A program made the translations under genes and the position numbers. A stretch of DNA of 64,000 nucleotides, taken from positions 1,916,139 through 1,980,138 of the forward strand of contig CAVYXG010000001.1 of NCBI GenBank assembly GCA_963772375.1, in the 5' to 3' direction. Positions 40,180-48,891 of this stretch are shown here, piece after piece. Each line of letters opens with the position of its first letter. Position 1 is the stretch's first letter. The DNA comes from DATBHM01 sp963772375 (GTDB lineage: Bacteria > Actinomycetota > UBA4738 > JACQTL01). Under the pieces are notes generated by a model. The model was given only the letters and a program-made list of their open reading frames with translations, did not search any database and was not told the origin of the DNA.

Positions 40180-42066
40180 GTGTCCGGGACCGGCGAGCGG
40201 GACTCGCCATCGGCCGTCTGGCTCGTCGGCGTCGCCCTGATCCTCGCGGCCTTCTTCCTCGCGCCGTCGGTCATCCGCGGGTACCACTTCGCGATGGGGG
40301 CCGACGCTCCCGTGTACACGTGGTGGGCCCGGCTGGCCGGCCACGACGGCCTCTCCGCGGTCGGGTCCCGGCCGGGGGTCCCCGCGCTGGCGCTCGTCGT
40401 GGGAGGGACGCTGAACCTGTCCACCACCGAGGCCGTCGCCGCGGCCGGCGTGGTGCTCCCGGTCGCGGTCGGCCTGGCGGCGGCCGGCCTGGTGGCGTGC
40501 GCGACATGGTCCAACCGGGCCGCGGTGGTCGCGGGGCTGTTCGCCGGCTGGTACTCGGCCAACCTGGCGAACGGCTACCTGGCCAGCCTGGCGGCGGCCG
40601 CCCTGTTCGTCGCCGCGCTCGCCGCCGTCGTCCGGCGGCGACCGGTTGCCGGGGCGATCCTGGTCGGCGGGGCGGCGCTCTGCCACCTCGCCTTCGCGGC
40701 CCTGGGCGCCGGGGTCCTGCTCACGGCGGTCGGGTGGGACGCGTGGTCCGGACGCCGCGCGCGCCGGTCGCCGGTCCCCGGCCCCCATGGGCGCGCGGCG
40801 CTCCGAGCCCTCGCTGGCGGCGCGGGGATCGCCGGGGTCGGGTTCCTCACGCTGTTCGCCTGGGGCGCGGGTCCGATCCCCGGCGCAGACACCTCGAAGG
40901 ACGCGTTCCTCCGCCGGGCCGGTCTCACCGCCCGGCTGCACGCGCTGTACCGGTCCCGATTCGCGGGGAACTGGGTCCGCTATCTCCTGCCGCTGTACGT
41001 CCCGCTGGCCGCGGTCGGCGCGGTCGCACGGTGGAACGACGACGACGAGGACTCCCCACGATTCGCCCTGACGACGCTCCTGGCCTGGAGCGCCCTGACC
41101 GCTCTCGGCGTGGTCGCGGCCCTAATCACGGGACTGCTTCCAGCCGAGCGGTTCCTGTCCTTCGCCTTCGCGGTGCCGGTGCTGGCGGCCCTCGGGGTCG
41201 CCTGGCTGTGGGCGGCCGGTTCGCGTCGCACGTGGAGGCGGGTCGTCGCCGGCGCCGCGGTCGCGGCCGTCGCGGCCGGATCCGTGCTGGCCTGGCGGCA
41301 CGCCGCGCAGTTCTTCCGCGACGACGACATGGCCGCGGCCGCGGGGGCCGCGGGGGTCGTCGCGGCCCTCCCCCCGGGGACGCCGGTGGTGTTCGTCGTG
41401 GACGAGGGCGGCCACGCCGGGCTCGACGTCCCCCGGTGGGCGAACGAGCTGCGGAGCGCCGTGCCGCCCGACCGGATCCGCGACGTGCACCTGTTCGTGG
41501 GCACGGTGGGAGACTACCTCGCCGGCCGCGCGGCCCGGACGGGAGACGTGCTCCGCGACCGCCTCTCCGAGCGGTACCTCGCGGACCTCCGCCGCGCGCT
41601 CGCCGGTTCGAACGTCCGGCCGGTCGCGATCGTGCTCCGCCCGATGAACCAACCCGGATTCGCGGCCGCGCGGGCCATCGGCCGGGCGGCCGGGCCGAGG
41701 GTGGTGGTCGTCCGGGGCCCCACGCGCACCGCGGCGGCGGCCGCGCCGCTCGCGCCGGCGCCGGTCTGGCGGATCGCGGTGGCCGCCCTCGAGTCCCTGG
41801 CGCTGATCGGCTTCGTCGGGTTCGGCTGGACCCGTGCGCTGGTGACCCGGGGCGGCGGCGCCCTCGGCCTGTGCCTGGCTACGGGGATCGCGATGCTGTC
41901 GCTCGCGGGAATCGCGGTCGACCGCCTCGGCGTCCGCCTGAGCGGCCCGGCGCCGCTGCTGGTGTCAGTCGCCGTCGGCGCCGGCGGCTACGCGCTCGCG
42001 CTCCGCGGGGGCGCCCGCGGAGCGGCCAACGACCTCCCCGCCGAGCGCCGGGTCCTCCAGCGGTAG
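40180..42066 (+). CDS. Large polytopic membrane protein, GT-C-like
   Basis: A 628-residue protein with about eleven hydrophobic helices (AVWLVGVALILAAFF onward), a first external loop carrying GYHFAMGADAPVYTWWARL with an Asp as expected for the GT-C catalytic site, and a soluble domain of about 140 residues (TPVVFVVDEGGHAGLDVPRW, DVHLFVGTVGDYL) before the last three helices. It is probably a sugar transferase of envelope glycan assembly; family not certain. The GTG has TAGCAT 6 nt away. The last 102 bp overlap the convergent MptB-like gene, and both tails are low-complexity. Confidence 0.75.
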   Translation: MSGTGERDSPSAVWLVGVALILAAFFLAPSVIRGYHFAMGADAPVYTWWARLAGHDGLSAVGSRPGVPALALVVGGTLNLSTTEAVAAAGVVLPVAVGLAAAGLVACATWSNRAAVVAGLFAGWYSANLANGYLASLAAAALFVAALAAVVRRRPVAGAILVGGAALCHLAFAALGAGVLLTAVGWDAWSGRRARRSPVPGPHGRAALRALAGGAGIAGVGFLTLFAWGAGPIPGADTSKDAFLRRAGLTARLHALYRSRFAGNWVRYLLPLYVPLAAVGAVARWNDDDEDSPRFALTTLLAWSALTALGVVAALITGLLPAERFLSFAFAVPVLAALGVAWLWAAGSRRTWRRVVAGAAVAAVAAGSVLAWRHAAQFFRDDDMAAAAGAAGVVAALPPGTPVVFVVDEGGHAGLDVPRWANELRSAVPPDRIRDVHLFVGTVGDYLAGRAARTGDVLRDRLSERYLADLRRALAGSNVRPVAIVLRPMNQPGFAAARAIGRAAGPRVVVVRGPTRTAAAAAPLAPAPVWRIAVAALESLALIGFVGFGWTRALVTRGGGALGLCLATGIAMLSLAGIAVDRLGVRLSGPAPLLVSVAVGAGGYALALRGGARGAANDLPAERRVLQR

Positions 42067-43674
42067 GCGCCCCCGGGCCAGCCGGACCGCGGTCACGATC
42101 GCCCACACCAGCGCGAGCAGCATGATCGGCCCGACCACGTCGTGCCCGATCAGCAGGACGAACCCGTACTGACGTGAGGTCAGCACGGGGTTCGCGATCG
42201 AATGGGTCACGGCGAGCAGGCACGACAGCGCGATCACCACCGCGCGGCCGGTCCTCGGCAGGACCCACGCGACGGGCAGCGCCCAGGCCACGTACCAGGG
42301 CAGCAGGACCGGCGCGGCGAGGACGAACACCACCAGGGCCCACGCCCAGGCCGCCCCCTCGGCCGGCGCGGTCCACCGCGGACCCACGGCGCCGCGGGTG
42401 CGACGCACCGTGGCGACCGCGATCAGCACCAGCGCCGCGACGGCCGCCAGCGTGACCGAGACCCGGATCCCGGCCTCGACGGCGGTTCGGCCTCCGGTTC
42501 CCCACAGGTTCTCCGCGAAGCCGCCCAGCGTGGCGAGCAGCAACCGTGTGGCCGTCACCCACCCGCGATGCGTCGCCAGATCCGCCAAACCGAGGGTGGG
42601 GTTCCTGGTCTGCCAGAACGGCGCGCCGAACACCACCGCCAGCCCGAGGATGACGGCGCCCTCGAGCGCCACCAGCCGCAGCCGGCTGCCCCGCCGCCGG
42701 GCGGCGATGCTGGCCACGAGGGCGAGCGCCAGCGCCGGCCCCGCGCTGGCCTTCACCAGGGTCCCCAGCGTCAGCAGCCCGACGGCCACCAGCTCGTGCC
42801 GGGGCCAGCCTCCGGGCGCCAGCACGTCCGGCGCCCGGATCCGTTCGAACACCCCGCCCTTGATCAGCACGGCGAGCGCGCCGGCGACGCACAGCGCCAC
42901 CAGCAGGTCGTTGTGCCCCCCGCCCACCGCGTACGCGACCACGACCGGGTTCCAGCCGAACAGCGCGACGGCGAACGCCGCCCGGCCCGGCGCCACCCTC
43001 CGGGCGATCCATGCGATCAGCACCAGCGTTCCGATCGCGGCCGCGCCCCCGATGAGCTTGAACGCCCACACCAGCTCCACCGGGCTGGAGATCATCCGCG
43101 CCAGCTGACCGGAGAGCATCGTGAACGCGGGCCCGTACACGGCGGGCGTGTCACGCCAGACCGGCCCGACGAACGGGCTCAGGGCGTCGTGCGGGAAGTC
43201 CCGGGGGGTCGCGACATACGGGTTCTGGTGGTACACGGCGGCGATCCGCCCGTACAGGGCGTAGGAGTACACGTCGCGCGACTCGAGCAGCGGCAACACG
43301 GTCGCCACCACCACGAACGCGACCCCGAACCACAGCACCTTGCGGGTCGACAACCGCCCGAGCCAGGCCTCCCGCAGCCCGAACACGAACGCTCCTGCGA
43401 ACACGAACATGACCACGATCGAGAGGTCCGCCCGGTGGGTCCCGGTCCAGCCCTGGAGGCCCAGCGTCCCCGCCAGGGAGCCGAGCCCCTTGCCCGATCC
43501 GGCGCCCTTGAGAAGCGGCGGGGAGATGGGCGAGGGCTTCATCGCCGCCACCGCCACGAGCAGCGCCACGGCGACGAGCATGCCCACCACGGCGAGGTCG
43601 GCGGAGAGCGTCGGCCGGGTCCGGGGTGGTCGTTCGGGGAGGCGAACCCGGGACCGTTCCCGTGTCGTCGTCAC
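41965..43674 (-). CDS. MptB-like alpha-mannosyltransferase (GT-C, polyprenol-phosphate-mannose dependent)
   Basis: A 569-residue protein with a disordered charged head, thirteen or so helices and the loop motif ESRDVYSYALYGRIAAVYHQNPYV, with the acidic residue of the GT-C active site. This motif and the following FVGPVWRDTPAVYGPAF are those I know from MptB-type alpha-1,6-mannosyltransferases, which build lipomannan/lipoarabinomannan cores using polyprenol-P-mannose. The GTG at 43674 is 8 nt from TACAGT. The C-terminal 35 residues overlap the convergent gene. Confidence 0.8.
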   Translation of the reverse strand: MTTTRERSRVRLPERPPRTRPTLSADLAVVGMLVAVALLVAVAAMKPSPISPPLLKGAGSGKGLGSLAGTLGLQGWTGTHRADLSIVVMFVFAGAFVFGLREAWLGRLSTRKVLWFGVAFVVVATVLPLLESRDVYSYALYGRIAAVYHQNPYVATPRDFPHDALSPFVGPVWRDTPAVYGPAFTMLSGQLARMISSPVELVWAFKLIGGAAAIGTLVLIAWIARRVAPGRAAFAVALFGWNPVVVAYAVGGGHNDLLVALCVAGALAVLIKGGVFERIRAPDVLAPGGWPRHELVAVGLLTLGTLVKASAGPALALALVASIAARRRGSRLRLVALEGAVILGLAVVFGAPFWQTRNPTLGLADLATHRGWVTATRLLLATLGGFAENLWGTGGRTAVEAGIRVSVTLAAVAALVLIAVATVRRTRGAVGPRWTAPAEGAAWAWALVVFVLAAPVLLPWYVAWALPVAWVLPRTGRAVVIALSCLLAVTHSIANPVLTSRQYGFVLLIGHDVVGPIMLLALVWAIVTAVRLARGRLPLEDPALGGEVVGRSAGAPAERERVAAGADGD

Positions 43675-43682
43675 GTCCGGCG

Positions 43683-43688
43683 ACTGTA
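43683..43688 (-). promoter_or_regulatory. -10 hexamer TACAGT, leaderless MptB-like gene
   Basis: On the minus strand TACAGT ends 8 nt before the GTG at 43674. Confidence 0.5.
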
Positions 43689-43724
43689 GCAGCGGGTCCG
43701 TGCCGGGGGGCCGATCGGCCGGGG

Positions 43725-44844
43725 TCAGTCGGGCGGGCAGACGACCTGCAGATACGGGAAGGGGTCGACGGCACCGTTCGTCCCGGCGATCTGCCGGTCG
43801 TACGGCGCGACGACGTTCGGGTGCCACTCGAAGTGGTCGTGGAACGACGTGCCCTGCGCGTCCCCCGTGTTCCCGACGAACCCCACCACCGTGCCCGCCT
43901 CACGTTCTGGTCGGTGATCCCGTAGGAGACGAGATGGGCCATGTAGACGTAGCCCTGGGCGCCCTCCACCTTGACCGCGTTGCCGCCGAGCGTGTTGGGG
44001 TCGCGCTCGACGTAGCCGTCGAACGGCGCGACGATCGGGGTTCCCTGGTCCGCGAAGATGTCGACGCCGGCGTGCGGGTGGTAGCCGCCCGTGTAGCGGG
44101 GTGCGCCGTAGCTGTCCGAGTACGACCACTTCTGCGCGACCGGGCAGATCAGGAAGGGGAACCCCTTCGGCAGCACGGTCGAGTTGTACTGCCGCCCTGC
44201 ACGGTCTCCCGCGAGACCAGCTGCGCGAGGTCGAGCGAGCCGGTGGGCAGCGGCCCGGGCGTGACGTGGCCCTTGATGTCGGGCCTCCCGGGGTGCGCCC
44301 CGTCGTCGCCGTGGGGACGCGACGAGGGATTCGGACCACCGGTCGACGAACCGTTCGCGGTCGAGCCCGTCCCGGACCCCTTCGAGCCGCCGGTCGAGGA
44401 ACCCTTCGCCCCGCCCGAGGAGCTACCGGACGGGTCGGGATCCTGCTTCGACCCGGACCCGGAGGTCGTCGCTGAGCCGCCCCGGCGATGCACCGGGAAG
44501 ATCCTCGACAGGTCGATCGACGTCCCACCGCCGCCCCGGATGGGGTGAGGGCCCGGACCGGTCGCGCCATCCGCGACCGGGGCGGTGCCCGCGCCGGAGA
44601 CCGGGCTCGACGGCGGCTGCGAAGTGGTGGCCGACGCCACCCGTTCCCGGACGACCCCCTGGTGCCGGACGTTCGGGTACTGGCCGCAGGCCGTTCCGGC
44701 GACCGCCACGGCCACGACGGCGCCGATCAGCGTCGCCGAACGGACCCGCCGGCGGGTCGGCGAGACGGCCCTCGGAGCGCTCGGTTCGGTGGTGGGGACC
44801 TGTGGGCGGGCCGCGCCCCCCCGTCCCCCTCGTCCATGGAGCAT
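43725..44844 (-). pseudogene. M23-type endopeptidase, broken by two 1-nt frameshifts
   Basis: Three successive frames give one protein: a membrane helix near residue 45 (ATLIGAVVAVAVAGTAC), a long Gly/Ser/Thr spacer, then QKWSYSDSYGAP, HPHAGVDIFADQGTPIVAPFDGYV (the zinc motif HxxxD with its His and Asp), VYMAHL and FHDHFEWHP, which completes the M23 site. One base is missing near 44194 and one near 43902; adding them gives exactly 374 codons. It is a wall peptidase of the LytM/M23 class facing outside. Both sites lie in GC-rich text, which favours sequencing error, but real inactivation is possible. Confidence 0.85.
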
Positions 44845-44902
44845 GGCGAGGGGTGGGTTCCCGAACCACCCGTCTCCGAAACCTGTTCCCTCGGGGACGA
44901 GC

Positions 44903-45298
44903 TCAGACGTCGAGGCGCCGGGACCACGGCGCGCGCCACGGCTCCGGGTCCTCGTACGGCGAGGTCACCCACAGCTCGTGGAGACGGACGACCTTCCCCG
45001 AGGGTCCGAACTCGAAGAACGACGCGGCGAAGAACACATCGTCCCCCTGGTCCACGCGGATCTCCGAGGCGACGAGGTCACCAGCCGCCGCCACGCGCAG
45101 CACGTCGATGTGCCACCCCTCCGGATACGCGCGGTTCATCTCGACGTAGGCGTCGCCGCCATCGAACCGCTCGCGGGAATGGGGCCATTCGGTGACGCAG
45201 TCGTCGTCGAGGAGGGACCTCGCGCCGTCCCAGTCCCGTTCCTCGATGGCCGACCAGAACGCGCGCACGGCCGAACCCAGATCCCCGGGGATCATCAT
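44903..45298 (-). CDS. SnoaL/NTF2-like protein
   Basis: A 131-residue NTF2-fold protein: SAVRAFWSAIEERDWDGARSLLDDDCVTEWPHSRERFDGGDAYVEM, WHIDVLRVAAAGDLVASEIRV and a final HELWVTSPYEDP. The fold makes a cone-shaped pocket used by polyketide cyclases and many unknown enzymes; the substrate is unknown. It starts with tandem ATGs and no clear ribosome site. It is 58 nt upstream of the M23 gene but has no functional tie. Confidence 0.85.
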   Translation of the reverse strand: MMIPGDLGSAVRAFWSAIEERDWDGARSLLDDDCVTEWPHSRERFDGGDAYVEMNRAYPEGWHIDVLRVAAAGDLVASEIRVDQGDDVFFAASFFEFGPSGKVVRLHELWVTSPYEDPEPWRAPWSRRLDV

Positions 45299-45325
45299 CG
45301 CGGGGATCGTCGCACGAACACGCGG

Positions 45326-46252
45326 CTAGACGGCGGCGGACTCAGCAGGGGCGCCCGGTGCGTCGGTGGATGCCGTGCCGCCGGCGCCGGCCGGGTCGCA
45401 CATCGGGCACGCGGCGAGACCGGATGCCTTCGCGGCCTCGACACTCGTCCGCCGGAGGCCCGAAGCCCCCTGGGCCAGCCGGCAGTCCGGCCGGTGGTAC
45501 GTGGACGCGCCCGCGACCACGGCTCTCCCACCGTCGGTGGCCCCGGCGGCCGGGACCTGGACGCCGCGGGCCGGACCGGGCGTCCGGGCGGAGGTTGTCT
45601 GGGCCACCGCCACCGCCACCGCCACCGCCACGACGGCGAGGACGTCGGTCAGCTTCCGCCGCTCGGCGCGGATCTGGGCCACCAGGAGCAGCCCGACGGA
45701 GCCCAGGATCAGCGCCACACCGCCGAACCCCCCCGAGAGCATGTACGGGAGCTGGGCGTCGGCGGTGATGGCGTTGGTCATGCCGCTCCAGCCCAGCACG
45801 ATCATGGCGAACCCGGCGACGGCCAGGACGAGCGCGACGATCTTCGCGCTCCGCATCGGCAGGCCCGTCCGCTCCTCGCCGTGGCCGTGGCCGTCGCCGT
45901 CGCCGTCGGTGACGTTCGCGGCCGGGATGGCGACGCCCCCATCGCTGGCGGCGCGCACCGGGACCGGTCGCATGGGGGCGCGCGCCCGCTGGACGAGCGG
46001 GGAACCCATCAGCTCGAGCACGTCCGTGACCCGCCGGCGTTCGGCCCGGAGCTGCGCGATCAGCAGCAGCCCGACGCCGAAGGTCAGCAGCCCGATCCCC
46101 GCGGCACCCCCGGACAGCAGGTAGGGCAGCTGGGCGGTGGCCGAGGCGCGTGAGGCGGTGGCGTTCCAGCCGAGCAGGATGGCGACGGCCCCGGCGGCGC
46201 AGAACAGCAGGGCCAGGATGCGGGTGGATCGTACCTGCCGGTCGGCGGTCAC
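45326..46252 (-). CDS. Duplicated membrane protein with C-terminal Cys/His metal-binding motif
   Basis: A 308-residue protein built from two copies of a two-helix unit: ASATAQLPYLLSGGAAGIGLL...AQLRAERRRVTDVLELM and ITADAQLPYMLSGGFGGVALI...AQIRAERRKLTDVLAVV. A His/Gly/Asp-rich spacer (GDGDGHGHG) joins them. The tail has TYHRPDCRLAQG and CPMCDP, the Cys-x-His/CxxC pattern of an Ada-like or small zinc site, which is seen at the end of other actinobacterial membrane proteins. The GTG has GGGGAGGG upstream. Function unknown. Confidence 0.75.
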   Translation of the reverse strand: MTADRQVRSTRILALLFCAAGAVAILLGWNATASRASATAQLPYLLSGGAAGIGLLTFGVGLLLIAQLRAERRRVTDVLELMGSPLVQRARAPMRPVPVRAASDGGVAIPAANVTDGDGDGHGHGEERTGLPMRSAKIVALVLAVAGFAMIVLGWSGMTNAITADAQLPYMLSGGFGGVALILGSVGLLLVAQIRAERRKLTDVLAVVAVAVAVAVAQTTSARTPGPARGVQVPAAGATDGGRAVVAGASTYHRPDCRLAQGASGLRRTSVEAAKASGLAACPMCDPAGAGGTASTDAPGAPAESAAV

Positions 46253-46398
46253 GGAGCAATCCCTCCCCTCGGGACGCGGGAATCGGCGGAATCCCTTGTA
46301 CCCGTCCCGGGACCCGCTCACACTCGGACGGTGCCGGGAGGACGCCCGGATGGGAACCGCGTGAACGAACCCGCCGCGCTCGCGCGTCGAACCTGATC

Positions 46399-47958
46399 AT
46401 GGTGAGTGCGCTCGGCACGTGGCGGCGACGAGTGGGGGGGCTCGGGGGGTTGGCGATCCTGGTCGCCACGGGCTGGGTCTACCTCTCACCGGGGGCCACG
46501 CCCACGGAGCCCCTCACCGGCGGGATCCACAAGATCCAGCACGTGATCGTGATCATGCAGGAGAACCGGTCCTTCGACTCGTACTTCGGGACGTTCCCCG
46601 GGGCCGACGGCATCCCGATGCGGCACGGCCGGCCGGCAGTCTGCATCCCCGACCCGGCCCTCCACCACTGCGTCCGTCCGTTCCACGACACGAGCGTGGT
46701 GAACGACGGGGGCCCGCACGGCGTCTCCGACTCCCGCCGCGACGTGGACCAGGGCCGGATGGACGGGTTCGTGCCGAGCGCGTTCAGCGGCCGGCAGGAG
46801 TTCTGCAGGACGGCGCCGCCCGACGACCCCCGGTGCACCGGACTCACGTCCCACGGGCTGGTGCCGGACGTGATGGGCTACCACACGGCTCGCGAGATCC
46901 CGAACTACTGGGCCTATGCGAGGGACTACGTGCTCCAGGACCACATGTTCGAACCGGTGGCGTCGTGGAGCCTTCCGGCACACCTGTGGATGGTCTCGGG
47001 ATGGTCGGCCCGGTGCGCGAGCCCGACCAACCCCCTCTCCTGCCACACGGACATCGGCCTGGGGCCGCGCAACCCGCCGCCTCCCGGCGACTTCCCGTGG
47101 ACCGACCTCACGTGGCTGCTGTACACGCACCAGGTGTCGTGGCGGTACTACGTGGGCAACGGCGGCACCCCCGACTGCCCGGGAAACGAGATGTTCTGTC
47201 TCACGCGCCACCAGGCCGCCGGGACGCCCGGGATCTGGAACCCGCTCCCGAAGTTCGAGGACGTCAACCAGGACGGCCAGCTCGGCAACATCGGGCCGGT
47301 CAGCTCGTTCCTTCGGGCGGCGCGGACCGGGACCCTCCCGAACGTGTCCTGGGTCGTCCCCGACCAGAGGAACAGCGAACACCCCCCCGCCTCGGTCCGG
47401 ACCGGGGAGGCCTACGTCACACGACTGGTGAACGCGGCGATGCGGAGCCCCGACTGGTCGTCGACCGCGATCTTCGTCTCGTGGGACGACTGGGGCGGGT
47501 TCTACGACCACGTGGCACCGCCGCGGGTCGACGCAGCGGGCTACGGGATCCGGGTGCCGGGGCTGCTGATCTCCCCGTACGCGAGGACGGGGATGATCGA
47601 CCACCAGACCCTCTCGTTCGACGCCTACATGAAGTTCATCGAGGACGACTTCCTGGGCGGGGAGCGCATCGACCCGGCCATCGACGGCCGGCCGGACTCA
47701 CGGCCGTACGTCCGCGAGAGCTCCCCGAAGCTCGGCAACCTGGCCGGCGAGTTCGATTTCTCGCAGCCGCCGAACCCGCCGGTCCTGCTCGACCCGACGC
47801 CGCCGCTCCCCCCGGCGCACCCGGCCACGCACCACCACGGGAAGCGATCCAATCGTCACGGCCACGGCCACGGGCATCGCCACGGCCACGGGCATCGGAA
47901 CCGGCGAACGGCGGGATGTGGCCCGCGAGCCGGCCCCGGGTGCCCCGCCACCGGGTGA
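46399..47958 (+). CDS. Secreted phosphoesterase (phospholipase C/acid phosphatase family) with His-rich tail
   Basis: A 519-residue protein. After a hydrophobic signal-anchor (VGGLGGLAILVATGWVYL) comes the phosphoesterase signature IQHVIVIMQENRSFDSYFGTFPGADGI, then PNVSWVVPDQRNSEHPP and FVSWDDWGGFYDHVAPP, the metal-binding pattern of the PLC/AcpA family. It hydrolyses phosphate esters or phospholipids outside the cell. The last 35 residues are HGHGHGHRHGHGH-like, probably binding metal. I expect export because of the signal; there is no TAT twin-arginine core beyond RRR. Start ATG at 46399. Confidence 0.85.
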   Translation: MVSALGTWRRRVGGLGGLAILVATGWVYLSPGATPTEPLTGGIHKIQHVIVIMQENRSFDSYFGTFPGADGIPMRHGRPAVCIPDPALHHCVRPFHDTSVVNDGGPHGVSDSRRDVDQGRMDGFVPSAFSGRQEFCRTAPPDDPRCTGLTSHGLVPDVMGYHTAREIPNYWAYARDYVLQDHMFEPVASWSLPAHLWMVSGWSARCASPTNPLSCHTDIGLGPRNPPPPGDFPWTDLTWLLYTHQVSWRYYVGNGGTPDCPGNEMFCLTRHQAAGTPGIWNPLPKFEDVNQDGQLGNIGPVSSFLRAARTGTLPNVSWVVPDQRNSEHPPASVRTGEAYVTRLVNAAMRSPDWSSTAIFVSWDDWGGFYDHVAPPRVDAAGYGIRVPGLLISPYARTGMIDHQTLSFDAYMKFIEDDFLGGERIDPAIDGRPDSRPYVRESSPKLGNLAGEFDFSQPPNPPVLLDPTPPLPPAHPATHHHGKRSNRHGHGHGHRHGHGHRNRRTAGCGPRAGPGCPATG

Positions 47959-48024
47959 GCACGCCCGCGGGTCTTTTCCCAAGCGGCATTTCAGCATTGG
48001 GCGCCCGCGGCCGATGACTATCCC

Positions 48025-48846
48025 GTGCAGGAACGGACGAACGGCGACCAGCCCGACGCGTTGGTGAACCTCGCGCCGGCCGACTGGGCGACGGCGGACG
48101 AGATCCGTCGTCGTCGCTTCACGGTCATGCCCGACGGGTACTCACCGGACGAGGTGCACGACTACCTCGGTCACCTCGCGGGCACCTTCGCCACGCTCCG
48201 TTCCCAGATCGTCGAGTTCCGCCGGGCGACCGTCCCCGCGGCCACTGGGCCCGAGGCTATGAGCGACCTGGCGTCGCGGATGGCCGATGTTCTTCGGGAG
48301 GCAGAGGAGCACGCGACCCAGCTCCGGCAGGAGGTCGAACAGGAGTCGACCCGGCTCGTGGGCGACGCGCGTCGGGAGGCCGACCGGATCCTCGACGAGG
48401 CCAGGAACGAGGCGGACCGCACCGTGGTCACGGCCCGTCAGGACGCCGAGAAGTCCGTGGCCGGGCACGTCGAGGCCGCCCGCAACGCCTCCGCCGAGGC
48501 GGACCGGACCATGGCGGCCGCGACGACCGAGGCCGCGAAGCTCGTCGCGGGCGCCAACGAGGAGGCGGCCCGTATCCGGGCCGGCGCCGAGGATGCGGCC
48601 GCGGCGGCCAGGGCCGACGCCGAGCGCAGGACGGCGGAGGCGCTCGAGTTCCGCGACATGGTGCTGCTCGAGCTGCGGGGCGCCGTGGAGCGCATCGCGA
48701 CCGCGGCGCCGGGGTTCCCGACCGACGAGCCGGATCACGGCGGCGAGGCCCCGCCGGACCCGAGCACCCACGCAGTCGATGCGCCGCCGGCGGCCCCAGC
48801 TCTCACGAGGGCCGACAAGGACGTCGAAGCCGGCCTGGTGTCCTGA
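48025..48846 (+). CDS. DivIVA-domain coiled-coil protein
   Basis: A 273-residue protein: a DivIVA N-terminal domain (FTVMPDGYSPDEVHDYLGHLAGTF) and a long coiled coil from about residue 90 to 220 (ADVLREAEEHATQLRQEVEQ, then Ala/Glu/Arg repeats), ending in a Pro/Asp-rich tail. DivIVA proteins mark curved membrane and guide polar growth or cell division in actinobacteria. The GTG at 48025 has no ribosome site; TTG at 48061 or GTG at 48064 would also fit the family's usual N-terminus. Confidence 0.85.
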   Translation: MQERTNGDQPDALVNLAPADWATADEIRRRRFTVMPDGYSPDEVHDYLGHLAGTFATLRSQIVEFRRATVPAATGPEAMSDLASRMADVLREAEEHATQLRQEVEQESTRLVGDARREADRILDEARNEADRTVVTARQDAEKSVAGHVEAARNASAEADRTMAAATTEAAKLVAGANEEAARIRAGAEDAAAAARADAERRTAEALEFRDMVLLELRGAVERIATAAPGFPTDEPDHGGEAPPDPSTHAVDAPPAAPALTRADKDVEAGLVS

Positions 48847-48847
48847 G

Positions 48848-48864
48848 TCCGGCCCTGGGCCGGA
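48848..48864. terminator. 7-bp GC hairpin at a convergent gene end
   Basis: TCCGGCC pairs with GGCCGGA around a CTG loop, 2 nt after the DivIVA stop and 28 nt before the lysozyme-like gene end. Confidence 0.5.
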
Positions 48865-48891
48865 TCGCTCATCCCCTCCCGCTGCTCCGCC

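Noticed and set aside
45590..45640. GCCACC repeat as a regulatory microsatellite
   Set aside because: It is in frame and encodes the Val/Ala run of the duplicated membrane protein.
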